The position numbers were made by a program, and so were the translations under genes. Shown in pieces: positions 1 through 6,325 of a stretch of DNA of 7,007 bases; within the stretch, counting starts at the first letter, position 1, and each line of letters begins with the position of its first letter. The notes under the pieces were generated by a model that was not told the origin of the DNA, did not search any database, and was given only the letters and a program-made list of their open reading frames with translations. This DNA comes from Treponema sp. (GTDB lineage Bacteria > Spirochaetota > Spirochaetia > Treponematales > Breznakiellaceae), in NCBI GenBank assembly GCA_031254385.1, contig JAIRUO010000206.1:1-7007 (forward strand), given 5' to 3'.

Positions 1-1296
1 CGCGGCGAACGCTTTGCCCGCCATACGACAAACCTAAAGGGCTGTAATGATATACTCTGCCTGACAAAACCGGAAGTAATTTCCGGTATCCACGAAGCCT
101 ATCTGGAAGCAGGTGCGGATATTATAGAGACATGCAGTTTGAACGCGACAACTGTTTCCCTAAAAGATTACGGCCTTGAGGATTTGGCCCGTGAAATGAG
201 CAGGGCTGCCGCCTCTATTGCCCGGAAAGCGGCGGATAAGTTTTCCACGCCGGAAAAGCCTCGTTTTGTTGCCGGGAGCATAGGGCCAACCGCAAAGAGC
301 GCATTCTTTACCCAGGACATAGATCATCCTGAGAAACGGCAGATAAGCTGGGACGAACTTGATGCGGCATATTATGAAAACGCCAGAGGACTCATCGAAG
401 GAGGAGCGGATTTTCTCCTTATAGAAACCGTATACGACAGCCTTAACGCAAAAGCCGCATTATTTGCGATTAATCGCCTCTCTGCCGAGTTGGGTCGGGA
501 TATACCGGCAATGGTTTCCGCCACGGTTTCCGAATCCGGCAGGATGCTGACCGGACAGACTTCCGAAGCGTTTTGCGCTTCCATGATGCATAGCGATCCG
601 TTGGCCCTGGGCCTTAACTGCTCTTTTGGGGCAGAAGCACTCAAAGCCCCTCTGCAAAAGCTATCCGCCTTTGCCCCCTGTCCGGTACTGTTTTACCCTA
701 ATGCGGGACTGCCGGATCGCCAGGGCGTTTACAGCGACACCTCGGAAATTATGGCCCGCGCTGCCGAAGCCTGCATGAAGGACGGCCTTATAAACATTAT
801 AGGCGGCTGCTGCGGTTCTACTCCCGCGCATATTGCAGCCATTGCCGAGGCAGCCAAAAATTATAAACCCCGGCTCATTCCGGATCAGTACAAAAAAACC
901 ATCCTTAGCGGCACACAGGTTCTGAAAATAGAAAAAGAGACAATTGCCAATTCCCTGAATACCGCCTTCCCCTGGCAGAGCGCCCTTGATAGCGGGAATT
1001 ATGAAGAAGCAGTTGAGATCGCAAGGGATTATAATAAAGAGCTATATATCCTGCCTATATGCCCGGATAAGGCCCCGGACCCTTTGGCTGCGCTAAAGGG
1101 TTTTATTTTCCAGGCCTCTGCTTTTTCAGAGTTGGCAGAACTCCCCATATTAATAGAAAGCTCCCACTGGGATGTAATTGAGGCAGGACTGAAATGCTTG
1201 CATGGCAGAGGAGCTGTCAGATATATTGCTTCAGAAGAAACCTGTAGAGAAAAAACGGAAATAATCCGCGCTTACGGCGCAATACTAATAAGCTAA
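1..1296 (+). CDS. metH: MetH-like homocysteine methyltransferase, 5'-partial, with degraded pterin-binding domain
   Basis: The frame is open from the left edge, so the true start is outside the window; by comparison with E. coli MetH about 37 N-terminal residues are missing. The visible 431 residues begin at the family's RGERFA motif. Residues about 1-286 are the homocysteine S-methyltransferase barrel, which in this family activates homocysteine through zinc for methyl transfer from cobalamin. The zinc ligands are visible: Cys207 in GLNC and Cys270-Cys271 in GGCCG. The usual ETNTFN is changed to ETCSLN. Residues about 300-431 align to the start of the MetH pterin domain (LSG, IESSHWDVIE, GLKC, RRYGA-like RAYGA), but the folate-binding NVGERTN and the D-x-N motif are not there. 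The protein stops at TAA 1294-1296, where MetH normally runs on for some 700 more residues. No frameshifted continuation follows; the next bases are a simple repeat. It may be a half-enzyme working with separate partners, or a decaying gene. The family assignment is secure; function is uncertain. Confidence 0.9.
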   Translation, partial: RGERFARHTTNLKGCNDILCLTKPEVISGIHEAYLEAGADIIETCSLNATTVSLKDYGLEDLAREMSRAAASIARKAADKFSTPEKPRFVAGSIGPTAKSAFFTQDIDHPEKRQISWDELDAAYYENARGLIEGGADFLLIETVYDSLNAKAALFAINRLSAELGRDIPAMVSATVSESGRMLTGQTSEAFCASMMHSDPLALGLNCSFGAEALKAPLQKLSAFAPCPVLFYPNAGLPDRQGVYSDTSEIMARAAEACMKDGLINIIGGCCGSTPAHIAAIAEAAKNYKPRLIPDQYKKTILSGTQVLKIEKETIANSLNTAFPWQSALDSGNYEEAVEIARDYNKELYILPICPDKAPDPLAALKGFIFQASAFSELAELPILIESSHWDVIEAGLKCLHGRGAVRYIASEETCREKTEIIRAYGAILIS

Positions 1297-1301
1297 TTGC
1301 G

Positions 1302-1353
1302 CCCAACCCCCAACCCCTAACTCCCTAAGCCCTAACTCCCTATCTCCCTATCT
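1302..1353. repeat. Degenerate CCCTAACT tandem array, G-quadruplex-capable on minus strand
   Basis: Seven runs of three to five C are separated by AA, TAACT, TAAG or TATCT, giving units of about 5 to 8 bases. The 13-mer CCCTAACTCCCTA occurs exactly at 1315-1327 and 1330-1342, and CTCCCTAT is repeated in tandem at 1336-1343 and 1344-1351. On the minus strand this reads as AGTTAGGG-like units, with every G-run gap being 2 to 5 bases, so it satisfies the usual G3+N1-7 quadruplex pattern. It starts five bases after the metH-like stop codon. I see no hairpin terminator for that gene; whether the array affects transcription is inference. Confidence 0.75.
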
Positions 1354-1395
1354 TCATGCCTTTGTGTGACAAAATTAAGGATAAATCCCCTTTAT

Positions 1396-1470
1396 AAAAA
1401 AATTCAAAAAAAACAAAAAAAAAACACAAATTTAGTGGTCGTCAGTGACTTTACTTATTATTTTTAAAAT
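1396..1470 (+). promoter_or_regulatory. Phased A-tracts and possible promoter for the lipoprotein gene
   Basis: A7 (1396-1402), A8 (1406-1413) and A10 (1415-1424) begin 9 to 10 bases apart, which is about one helical turn and is known to bend DNA or act as an UP-like element. Downstream lie two -10-like hexamers, TATTAT at 1456-1461 and TAAAAT at 1465-1470, each five of six to TATAAT. No good -35 is seen (the best is TTAGTG at 1432-1437). The short palindrome GTCAGTGAC lies at 1441-1449. The A-tracts are plain in the sequence; the promoter call is weak. Confidence 0.3.
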
Positions 1471-1533
1471 GGGGAGCTGACTTCTATTAAGTTTTGTGAA
1501 CTAGCCGGTATAGTCTGCGAACTCAGCTCCCCA
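1470..1533 (+). promoter_or_regulatory. Exact 11-bp inverted repeat enclosing 42 bases in the leader region
   Basis: TGGGGAGCTGA at 1470-1480 is perfectly complementary to TCAGCTCCCCA at 1523-1533. In RNA this would form an 11-pair, GC-rich stem closing a 42-base loop. The loop can form two small, mutually exclusive stems: AGTT/AACT (1490-1493 with 1499-1502) or ACTA/TAGT (1500-1503 with 1511-1514). No T-run follows, so it is not an intrinsic terminator. It ends 73 bases before the lipoprotein start. If transcription begins near 1470 the stem would cap the 5' end of the mRNA. It could be a cis-regulatory structure or a relic of a small inverted-repeat element. Confidence 0.55.
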
Positions 1534-1548
1534 ACATTTAACCCGGAG

Positions 1549-1562
1549 GAACAAAATTGTTC
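1549..1562. promoter_or_regulatory. GAACAA-AA-TTGTTC dyad, possible operator
   Basis: Six-base arms GAACAA and TTGTTC are exact reverse complements around AA. The two-base centre is too tight for a good RNA hairpin, so a protein-binding operator is the more natural reading. It overlaps the GGAGGA at 1545-1550 and the possible TTG start at 1557. One dyad of this size in AT-rich DNA can arise by chance. Confidence 0.25.
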
Positions 1563-1610
1563 TATGACTTGCACCTGGACACAGGTAAAAACACAAGGAG
1601 AAGAGTATGA
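1557..1610 (+). CDS. Possible 17-residue leader peptide coupled to the lipoprotein gene
   Basis: A purine-rich GGAGGA at 1545-1550 sits six bases before a TTG at 1557, the spacing expected of a ribosome binding site. The resulting ORF would encode MFYDLHLDTGKNTRRRV. Its TGA stop (1608-1610) overlaps the lipoprotein ATG (1607-1609) as ATGA, a common layout for translational coupling. A five-pair hairpin, ACCTG-GACA-CAGGT (1573-1586), lies inside it, just before the lipoprotein's own ribosome binding site. The Arg-Arg-Arg codons AGG AGA AGA partly overlap that site, so the basic end of the peptide may be a by-product. The TTG start makes this speculative; an ATG at 1564 opens a different 38-codon frame, but at a poorer spacing of 13 bases. 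Confidence 0.25.
   Translation: MFYDLHLDTGKNTRRRV
1595..1600 (+). promoter_or_regulatory. Ribosome binding site of the lipoprotein gene
   Basis: AAGGAG lies six bases upstream of the ATG at 1607 and fixes that start. Confidence 0.85.
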
Positions 1611-3994
1611 AAAGGATAAAATTTATCCTGCTTGGACTCGTCGTAATCTCAGTTATACTTTCTATTGTAAGCTGTCTTGACCCGCTCACATTTAATCCTG
1701 ACTTTAAATTAAACATAAAGGCAGAAATAACCGGCCAGATCGATGCCTGGTTAAAAGACAACTCGGTTTTATGGGTGATCAACAAATCAAAGACCGTCGA
1801 TATCAGGGAGTTAAAAATTACACGCGACGATAATGATGAGGTATATCCCATAATATACCCACCTGGAGATATATACGGATCGGGAGCGGCAATACCGCAT
1901 GGTACGTCTTTGGCATCTTATCACAGGCCGGCACCGCACAATCCGGTCCCCTGGTATACAGTTGAAATTACTTACTCAACTGCCGGTATGACTTTCCCGC
2001 AAGATAAACCGGATTGGTGGGATAGTAGTTATGCTATTGATTACGGCGTTTATCCTCCGCAGGGGCCCGACCATACCATTAAGGTTAAAAAGCAAATGCC
2101 GCGCGGACTGGATTATGTTCTGTTGTTCTACAAAACATCAGAAGGCCAGTTAATGGTTGTTGACCAAGACACGGAAAAACACGCGCCCAACCCCACCGAT
2201 ACTATCGAAAACGGCCAGGTAGGGCTTCCTCCCAACAATAATCAGGTGATTGTTTCGGGCCTTATCAACGCGATTATCAACAATGAAATCACCGTTACCG
2301 GTCTTGATTCCCGGCTCGAAGGCATTATAAACGAGATCAGAAACGCCGGACAAAACGCTATCCTAAGTACTGGTGATTTAAGCGCTGTTATAAATAACGC
2401 GTTTGACAGACACGCTCAAACTTTGCTTGACGCATTCCTGAATCACAAGATTGAAGTCCAAAATACAGTAAACGTAGATACCGGTATGCAAACTCTGATT
2501 GAGTATCTGCGCGACAGGTATAATCAGAGCAAAGTAGAAAGGTCGATCACGGTTTATAATGCTTCGTCAAGCGTAATAATTGACAGCATCGATATCAGCC
2601 AGAATGCCTTCCGGGCAACAACCAACGGCAATACGATCGGTGGCGGCGATTCCTATAACGTCTATCTGCAGTCACCCGAACGAAACTTCGAGATAAAGAT
2701 CAAGTATCATTATATCGGCAGTTCAGTCCAGCTTACCAAGACCAACAAGATAGCTGTTATGGGAGATGAGTACATCGTATTCTACAAACAGCTCGGTGAC
2801 AACTTTAACATCAACAAAACTACCGATATGAACCTACTTCTGACAAGTGCCGACAAAAACGACTTTATCGTCAACAACGATATCAATTCGGTCAAGTTCA
2901 ATATTCTTAATGAGTCATCCGCAATGAGAGTTGTCGGCCTGGCTATTAGGAAATACAGGGCTGCAACGACCGACCTGATGTACTATAAAGATGATAGCGG
3001 CTTCATATCCCATGGTCCTATCGGAGCGGCTGGCGGGAACGACTCGGTTATTTTCTCCAAGTATGAGTCAATAATTGAATCCGGCGAATCTTACACTATC
3101 CAAATAATAGGCGAAGACTACCGCGATGCTGTTGGCAAAGGGATGGTTGTTATTGAATTGCAGCGTCCGCTATACATGGGCGGTGCCGTAACTCTTACGG
3201 TAACAGAAACTATGGTTCAAAATGCCAAACAGCATAATGTGCCAAAAATTTCTTATCAGGTGACGGCTAACGGCGGTACTGGCGATCCTCACAATGCGGC
3301 TTACGATACTACGGGACTGACATTTACCTTCGATAGCGCACCATCGGCAATACCAACATTCGATTACATTGGTGGTGTTACAGTTGGACAGTTGACCAAA
3401 ACGTCTAATCCTCTTGTTTATACAGCAACTTGTACTGCGGTAGCGGATGCTACCATACAGGTAATCTGTGGAAATACGCAGACATCAAATGTAACGGCAG
3501 ATGTTCATTATGTGCAGGTATTTAAGTCACAGCCTGGGGTTCCAGATGTTATAACTACCAGGTACATCTTCAAAGAAGCGTATGTTGAAAACCCGGTAGT
3601 GCAGCGTAATACCGATCATCAATTAAGATGGGTGCTTAAATACGACACCGTAATCTATACAAATGGTGTAGAAACCAGCAGACAGACCACAACTAAAACC
3701 CAGTTAGGCGAATGGTTAATCGACAGTTCCATAAACAGCGGGTACATCAGCTTTAACAAGACAGGCTTGTTAAAAATAGGCCCAAGGCCGTCTGGTGCAG
3801 TTGCATATCACGCTAACGATAAAGTAGGCGTAGCAGAATGGGACTTCTATGCAAGCGTTGAGTTTGGGCAGACTGTTGACGGGCATCTTGTCGAAAATAT
3901 GCCGTATCAGTCCGTACCCTTATTCCTTGGGCCGATTCAGATTGGTTCCAAAAAGGTTTACGGCTTGCAAGTAACGCTGAAAATCAAGAATTAG
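1607..3994 (+). CDS. Large predicted surface lipoprotein with three repeated modules and an Ig-like domain
   Basis: I recognise no named family; the product is a 795-residue predicted exported lipoprotein. Residues 1-22 are a signal peptide: basic KR-K, a hydrophobic core at 6-21, then the lipobox I-V-S-C with Cys23 as the lipid-attached residue. Ser at -1 is tolerated by spirochaete lipoproteins. Three divergent modules follow, at about 54-185, 313-402 and 429-535. Each opens with N-x-S-x-x-hydrophobic-x-hydrophobic-x-x-hydrophobic-x-I (Asn59, Asn318, Asn435), alignable without gaps. The first two end in a Y-h-h-h-F-Y-K strand (170-176, 389-394); the third ends in a looser one. A likely helical spacer at about 212-310, rich in Asn and Ile, separates modules one and two. 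Residues about 545-638 resemble a bacterial Ig-like domain (LTFTF, Y-T-A-T). The C-terminal 155 residues are beta-rich and unassigned. Gene-own terminator and ribosome binding site suggest a single-gene transcript. A role in adhesion, envelope structure or ligand binding is inference only. Confidence 0.85.
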   Translation: MKRIKFILLGLVVISVILSIVSCLDPLTFNPDFKLNIKAEITGQIDAWLKDNSVLWVINKSKTVDIRELKITRDDNDEVYPIIYPPGDIYGSGAAIPHGTSLASYHRPAPHNPVPWYTVEITYSTAGMTFPQDKPDWWDSSYAIDYGVYPPQGPDHTIKVKKQMPRGLDYVLLFYKTSEGQLMVVDQDTEKHAPNPTDTIENGQVGLPPNNNQVIVSGLINAIINNEITVTGLDSRLEGIINEIRNAGQNAILSTGDLSAVINNAFDRHAQTLLDAFLNHKIEVQNTVNVDTGMQTLIEYLRDRYNQSKVERSITVYNASSSVIIDSIDISQNAFRATTNGNTIGGGDSYNVYLQSPERNFEIKIKYHYIGSSVQLTKTNKIAVMGDEYIVFYKQLGDNFNINKTTDMNLLLTSADKNDFIVNNDINSVKFNILNESSAMRVVGLAIRKYRAATTDLMYYKDDSGFISHGPIGAAGGNDSVIFSKYESIIESGESYTIQIIGEDYRDAVGKGMVVIELQRPLYMGGAVTLTVTETMVQNAKQHNVPKISYQVTANGGTGDPHNAAYDTTGLTFTFDSAPSAIPTFDYIGGVTVGQLTKTSNPLVYTATCTAVADATIQVICGNTQTSNVTADVHYVQVFKSQPGVPDVITTRYIFKEAYVENPVVQRNTDHQLRWVLKYDTVIYTNGVETSRQTTTKTQLGEWLIDSSINSGYISFNKTGLLKIGPRPSGAVAYHANDKVGVAEWDFYASVEFGQTVDGHLVENMPYQSVPLFLGPIQIGSKKVYGLQVTLKIKN

Positions 3995-4013
3995 AAACCA
4001 TTTTGCATGAGGC

Positions 4014-4042
4014 AAAGCGGGGACAAGGTCCCCGCTTTTTTT
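4014..4042 (+). terminator. Intrinsic terminator of the lipoprotein gene
   Basis: The stem AAAGCGGGGAC (4014-4024) pairs exactly with GTCCCCGCTTT (4028-4038) around an AAG loop and runs into seven T (4036-4042). It begins 19 bases after the lipoprotein stop codon. The opposite strand lacks a good T-tract, so it serves the plus strand. Confidence 0.93.
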
Positions 4043-4056
4043 ATTGACGAACTAAG

Positions 4057-4158
4057 CGAGCGTCGCGCCGTGCTTGCACGGCATACGTCCCTGCGGGCCG
4101 TTTGCCTATAGGAAAAGATTTTTGCGCCGCCATTCGGCGGCGTGGCATGACCGAGCGT
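4057..4158. repeat. GC-rich intergenic palindrome cluster, candidate dispersed repeat
   Basis: This stretch lies between two convergent terminators and outside both transcripts. It contains GCCGTGC-TT-GCACGGC (4067-4082, seven-base arms) and CGCCGCC-ATTC-GGCGGCG (4125-4142, seven-base arms, four-base loop). ACGGC at 4078-4082 can alternatively pair with GCCGT at 4097-4101. CGAGCGT occurs directly repeated at both ends (4057-4063 and 4152-4158). Neither hairpin is followed by a T-run on either strand, so they do not look like terminators. No coding frame looks real. The layout resembles REP- or BIME-like extragenic elements or a small structured RNA; only genome-wide copy number can tell. Confidence 0.5.
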
Positions 4159-4166
4159 GTGAAATC

Positions 4167-4185
4167 AAAAAAGGGTTTACCCTTT
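4167..4185 (-). terminator. Short intrinsic terminator overlapping the stop codon of the 701-residue gene
   Basis: Read on the minus strand, AAAGGG (4185-4180) pairs with CCCTTT (4175-4170) around TAAA and continues as TTT to 4167, making six T in all. The first two A of the stem belong to the TAA stop. The stem has only three GC pairs, so it is probably weak. Its T-run orientation fits the minus-strand gene pair. Confidence 0.6.
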
Positions 4186-6289
4186 ATCCCTTCTGGCGCT
4201 TTCTTACTGATTCTTTGAAGAGAGCATCCGCATCTATGCGGTTGTCAACCCCAGTCAGCGGCGTAACTCCCTCTCCCCTTACGCTACGGAATAGCGGGCC
4301 GGGTCTAGATTCGTAGGCCCAACTGTCTTCGTTATTTGCTATATAATCCAACACAGTAGCGACAGCCAGGGTAAAGTAAACCAGAGAGGCGTTATTTCTG
4401 TTTTTTTCTGCCAGTAACGCGTCCAATCTTTTTGAAAGGGGATTGGGAACCTGAAAATCATAGCGATCCCAGGGGTTGTTAATTCCTTCGCAGCGGGCTT
4501 TTGCTTCAGCGCCTCCAGCGCGTTTTCCCACTTCAATACCAGCGCCGACTGCTGTCAAATACCGCCTTAGTTTTTTTATTTCAGGATAAATGGCGATTAT
4601 ATCTTTCTTCTGGAACGATGGCGTGGCAAGGGAATCAAATTTATAATACGGCAAATAGAAAAGCCTCTTGGCCCAATGGAGATCGGATATTATCCTTTTG
4701 GTATAGGGAGAATTCCAGTTTTCCGGAGCGCTTTCCAGCATACGGACAAATTCTGCCATACGAGGCAGATATTCCTTGTCTAAACTGCTTTCCAGGCAAT
4801 AACGCCAGTTATTTATTATGCCGCTTAATGATTCTCCTATTGTTTCAGGATTTCCGTTCTGGCCTACGATAGTCCCAAAAGAAACAAAACGCAGGCCAAA
4901 GAACAGTTCTTCGATTATCCTCATTAGGATGAATACCTGCTGAATACAATCCGTTGGAGCAATGTAAACAAACCCTTTGCGCAAATCAAAGATACCGTCA
5001 AAATACGGGTAAAGATCCGGACAGGTTGAGATGCGGTCCCAGCCGGCGCCGGGAAAAAGTATCTCCAGAGTTTGAAGCCCCTTTTCCAGGGCCTTTTTCT
5101 CCCCTTCTCTCGCGGCCTTCCGAGCCAGTTCTTCCGGAGTCTCCTCCGGCTTTTCTTCACTTTTTACTACTTCTGCTTTATTCGCCTTTTCATCATCAGC
5201 CCTGCCGTCGGCTTTGTCGTCAGGCTTGCCATCGACCTTGTTATTATCTGAATCTGACCTGGCAATAGGGGCAGGATCGATTTGTTCATCTTCGCTTACT
5301 CTTAGAAAATCCATAATCCTATTTTTGCGTTCTGTAAATAATTCTTCGTAGGTCAGCAATTTGGTTGAAACCGCCTTCATTAAAAGGGGGTGCATTAGGA
5401 AACGTATGTCCTTGCGAACATTAGTATACGCTGCCATTGCGGTTTTGAGCAGTTCCGGATACTTGTTTTGGGCCTCAATGGGATTCTCCATGTACAATGC
5501 TTTATAAAGAATTTTATATGCTCCCCGAATATGGGCATCCGTATTCATCTTATCCAAAATAAAAAGTGGCCTGTAAACTGCCCTGAGTATTTCAGCACAA
5601 TCTTCAACTTTTACATTTCTGGGATGGGACTGAAGCTTGCCCAGTTCATCAGAGTAACCTTCAATGTTCCAGTATCTAATGGTTTCCAAAACGGCAAAAG
5701 CCAGAGGCGCACTTTTTTTGATCCTTTCATTACGCCGTATGTTGTTGCGGGGAAACAGAGTGCGGGTTGTGGTTACAAGGGTTTCCAGTTGCTGGTAATA
5801 TTCATTCAGCCTTTTGGTAATAAATACAGGATTTACATAATCCGGAATATCGCCAAAGACAGAAATCATGGAAAAGAGAATCTGGGAAGATGATTTTATT
5901 TCAAATTGACTCTGGCCTGCGTATTGATCCATTTTTATTCGGTCAAAATAATTGACCTTAAGGCTGACAGAAGGATCATCTTCCGGATCGGACGGCTTTT
6001 GCCGTTTTTGTTTCTGCGTTATTAGTGCCAGTTCCTGATCAAGAGCCACTTCTACGCGGTTTCTTGGTATATTGCTGGGTCTATCGCCTATCTTTACATC
6101 AACCCGCTCATGCCTAGTTTTTTTTGACTTACTCTCGATCTTTACGGGTTCGGCGGACCTTTCATAACCAACTTCTCCCCCAAGAACGTCAGCCATTCGT
6201 CTTGCTTCATCTAAATCAATAACTTTCAAATTCTGACGTACACGGTCTAGTTCACCGGGGGCATAAACCTCTTTTTCCTTTTTTGCCAT
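4184..6289 (-). CDS. Conserved-looking 701-residue cytoplasmic protein of unknown function
   Basis: I do not recognise this protein; it reads like a spirochaete-restricted hypothetical. There is no signal peptide and no convincing membrane segment, so it is probably cytoplasmic. Residues 1-105 are highly charged and likely flexible. Block A (about 110-335) is rich in predicted helix with many aromatic residues. Residues about 343-399 form a low-complexity hinge dominated by Asp, Glu, Lys and Ala, with loose repeats of K-x-D-G-x-x-D-D. Block B (about 400-655) begins LFPGAGWDRI and contains many Trp, Tyr and Phe (for example LYPYF, ELFFGLRF, YLPYYKF), then a hydrophobic helix at about 634-650. 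The tail (666-701) is basic and polar. No catalytic motif or nucleotide-binding loop is visible. The ATG is supported by GAGG five bases upstream. It follows the DUF2804-family gene by 36 bases, so the two are probably co-transcribed and may act together. Confidence 0.85.
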   Translation of the reverse strand: MAKKEKEVYAPGELDRVRQNLKVIDLDEARRMADVLGGEVGYERSAEPVKIESKSKKTRHERVDVKIGDRPSNIPRNRVEVALDQELALITQKQKRQKPSDPEDDPSVSLKVNYFDRIKMDQYAGQSQFEIKSSSQILFSMISVFGDIPDYVNPVFITKRLNEYYQQLETLVTTTRTLFPRNNIRRNERIKKSAPLAFAVLETIRYWNIEGYSDELGKLQSHPRNVKVEDCAEILRAVYRPLFILDKMNTDAHIRGAYKILYKALYMENPIEAQNKYPELLKTAMAAYTNVRKDIRFLMHPLLMKAVSTKLLTYEELFTERKNRIMDFLRVSEDEQIDPAPIARSDSDNNKVDGKPDDKADGRADDEKANKAEVVKSEEKPEETPEELARKAAREGEKKALEKGLQTLEILFPGAGWDRISTCPDLYPYFDGIFDLRKGFVYIAPTDCIQQVFILMRIIEELFFGLRFVSFGTIVGQNGNPETIGESLSGIINNWRYCLESSLDKEYLPRMAEFVRMLESAPENWNSPYTKRIISDLHWAKRLFYLPYYKFDSLATPSFQKKDIIAIYPEIKKLRRYLTAVGAGIEVGKRAGGAEAKARCEGINNPWDRYDFQVPNPLSKRLDALLAEKNRNNASLVYFTLAVATVLDYIANNEDSWAYESRPGPLFRSVRGEGVTPLTGVDNRIDADALFKESVRKRQKG

Positions 6290-6294
6290 GCTAA

Positions 6295-6298
6295 CCTC
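6295..6298 (-). promoter_or_regulatory. Ribosome binding site of the 701-residue gene
   Basis: GAGG on the minus strand, within TTGAGGTTAGC, ends five bases before the ATG at 6289 and lies in the 36-base gap after the DUF2804-family stop codon. Confidence 0.7.
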
Positions 6299-6325
6299 AA
6301 TCTTACAGGATACGAAGTCTCCTAA

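Noticed and set aside
139..1296. TTG at 139 as the start of the metH-like gene
   Set aside because: The preceding 46 codons are open and align with MetH from RGERFA onward, so the TTG is an internal Leu and the gene begins outside the window.
1302..1353. CRISPR array
   Set aside because: The units are only about 5 to 8 bases long and there are no spacers; it is a slippage-type tandem repeat.
1297..1606. A frameshifted continuation of the metH-like gene after its stop
   Set aside because: The bases after the stop are a C-rich repeat and AT-rich DNA, with no MetH-like residues in any forward frame.
1564..1680. 38-codon ATG frame overlapping the start of the lipoprotein gene
   Set aside because: The GGAGGA is 13 bases upstream, too far for good initiation, and the frame runs deep into the well-supported lipoprotein gene in another phase.
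1501..1851. Minus-strand 116-codon frame opposite the lipoprotein start
   Set aside because: It overlaps the leader region and signal peptide of a well-supported gene on the other strand and looks like a shadow frame.
4125..4142. GC-rich hairpin as an intrinsic terminator
   Set aside because: Neither strand has a T-run after the stem; the T-run on the plus strand lies before it. Both flanking genes already have their own terminators.
4074..4316. Plus-strand frame across the palindrome cluster
   Set aside because: It has no protein-like composition, runs over two palindromes and a minus-strand terminator, and enters the 701-residue gene on the opposite strand.
4501..5893. Several plus-strand frames of 104 to 141 codons
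   Set aside because: They lie antisense within the 701-residue gene, lack convincing ribosome binding sites and do not read as natural proteins.
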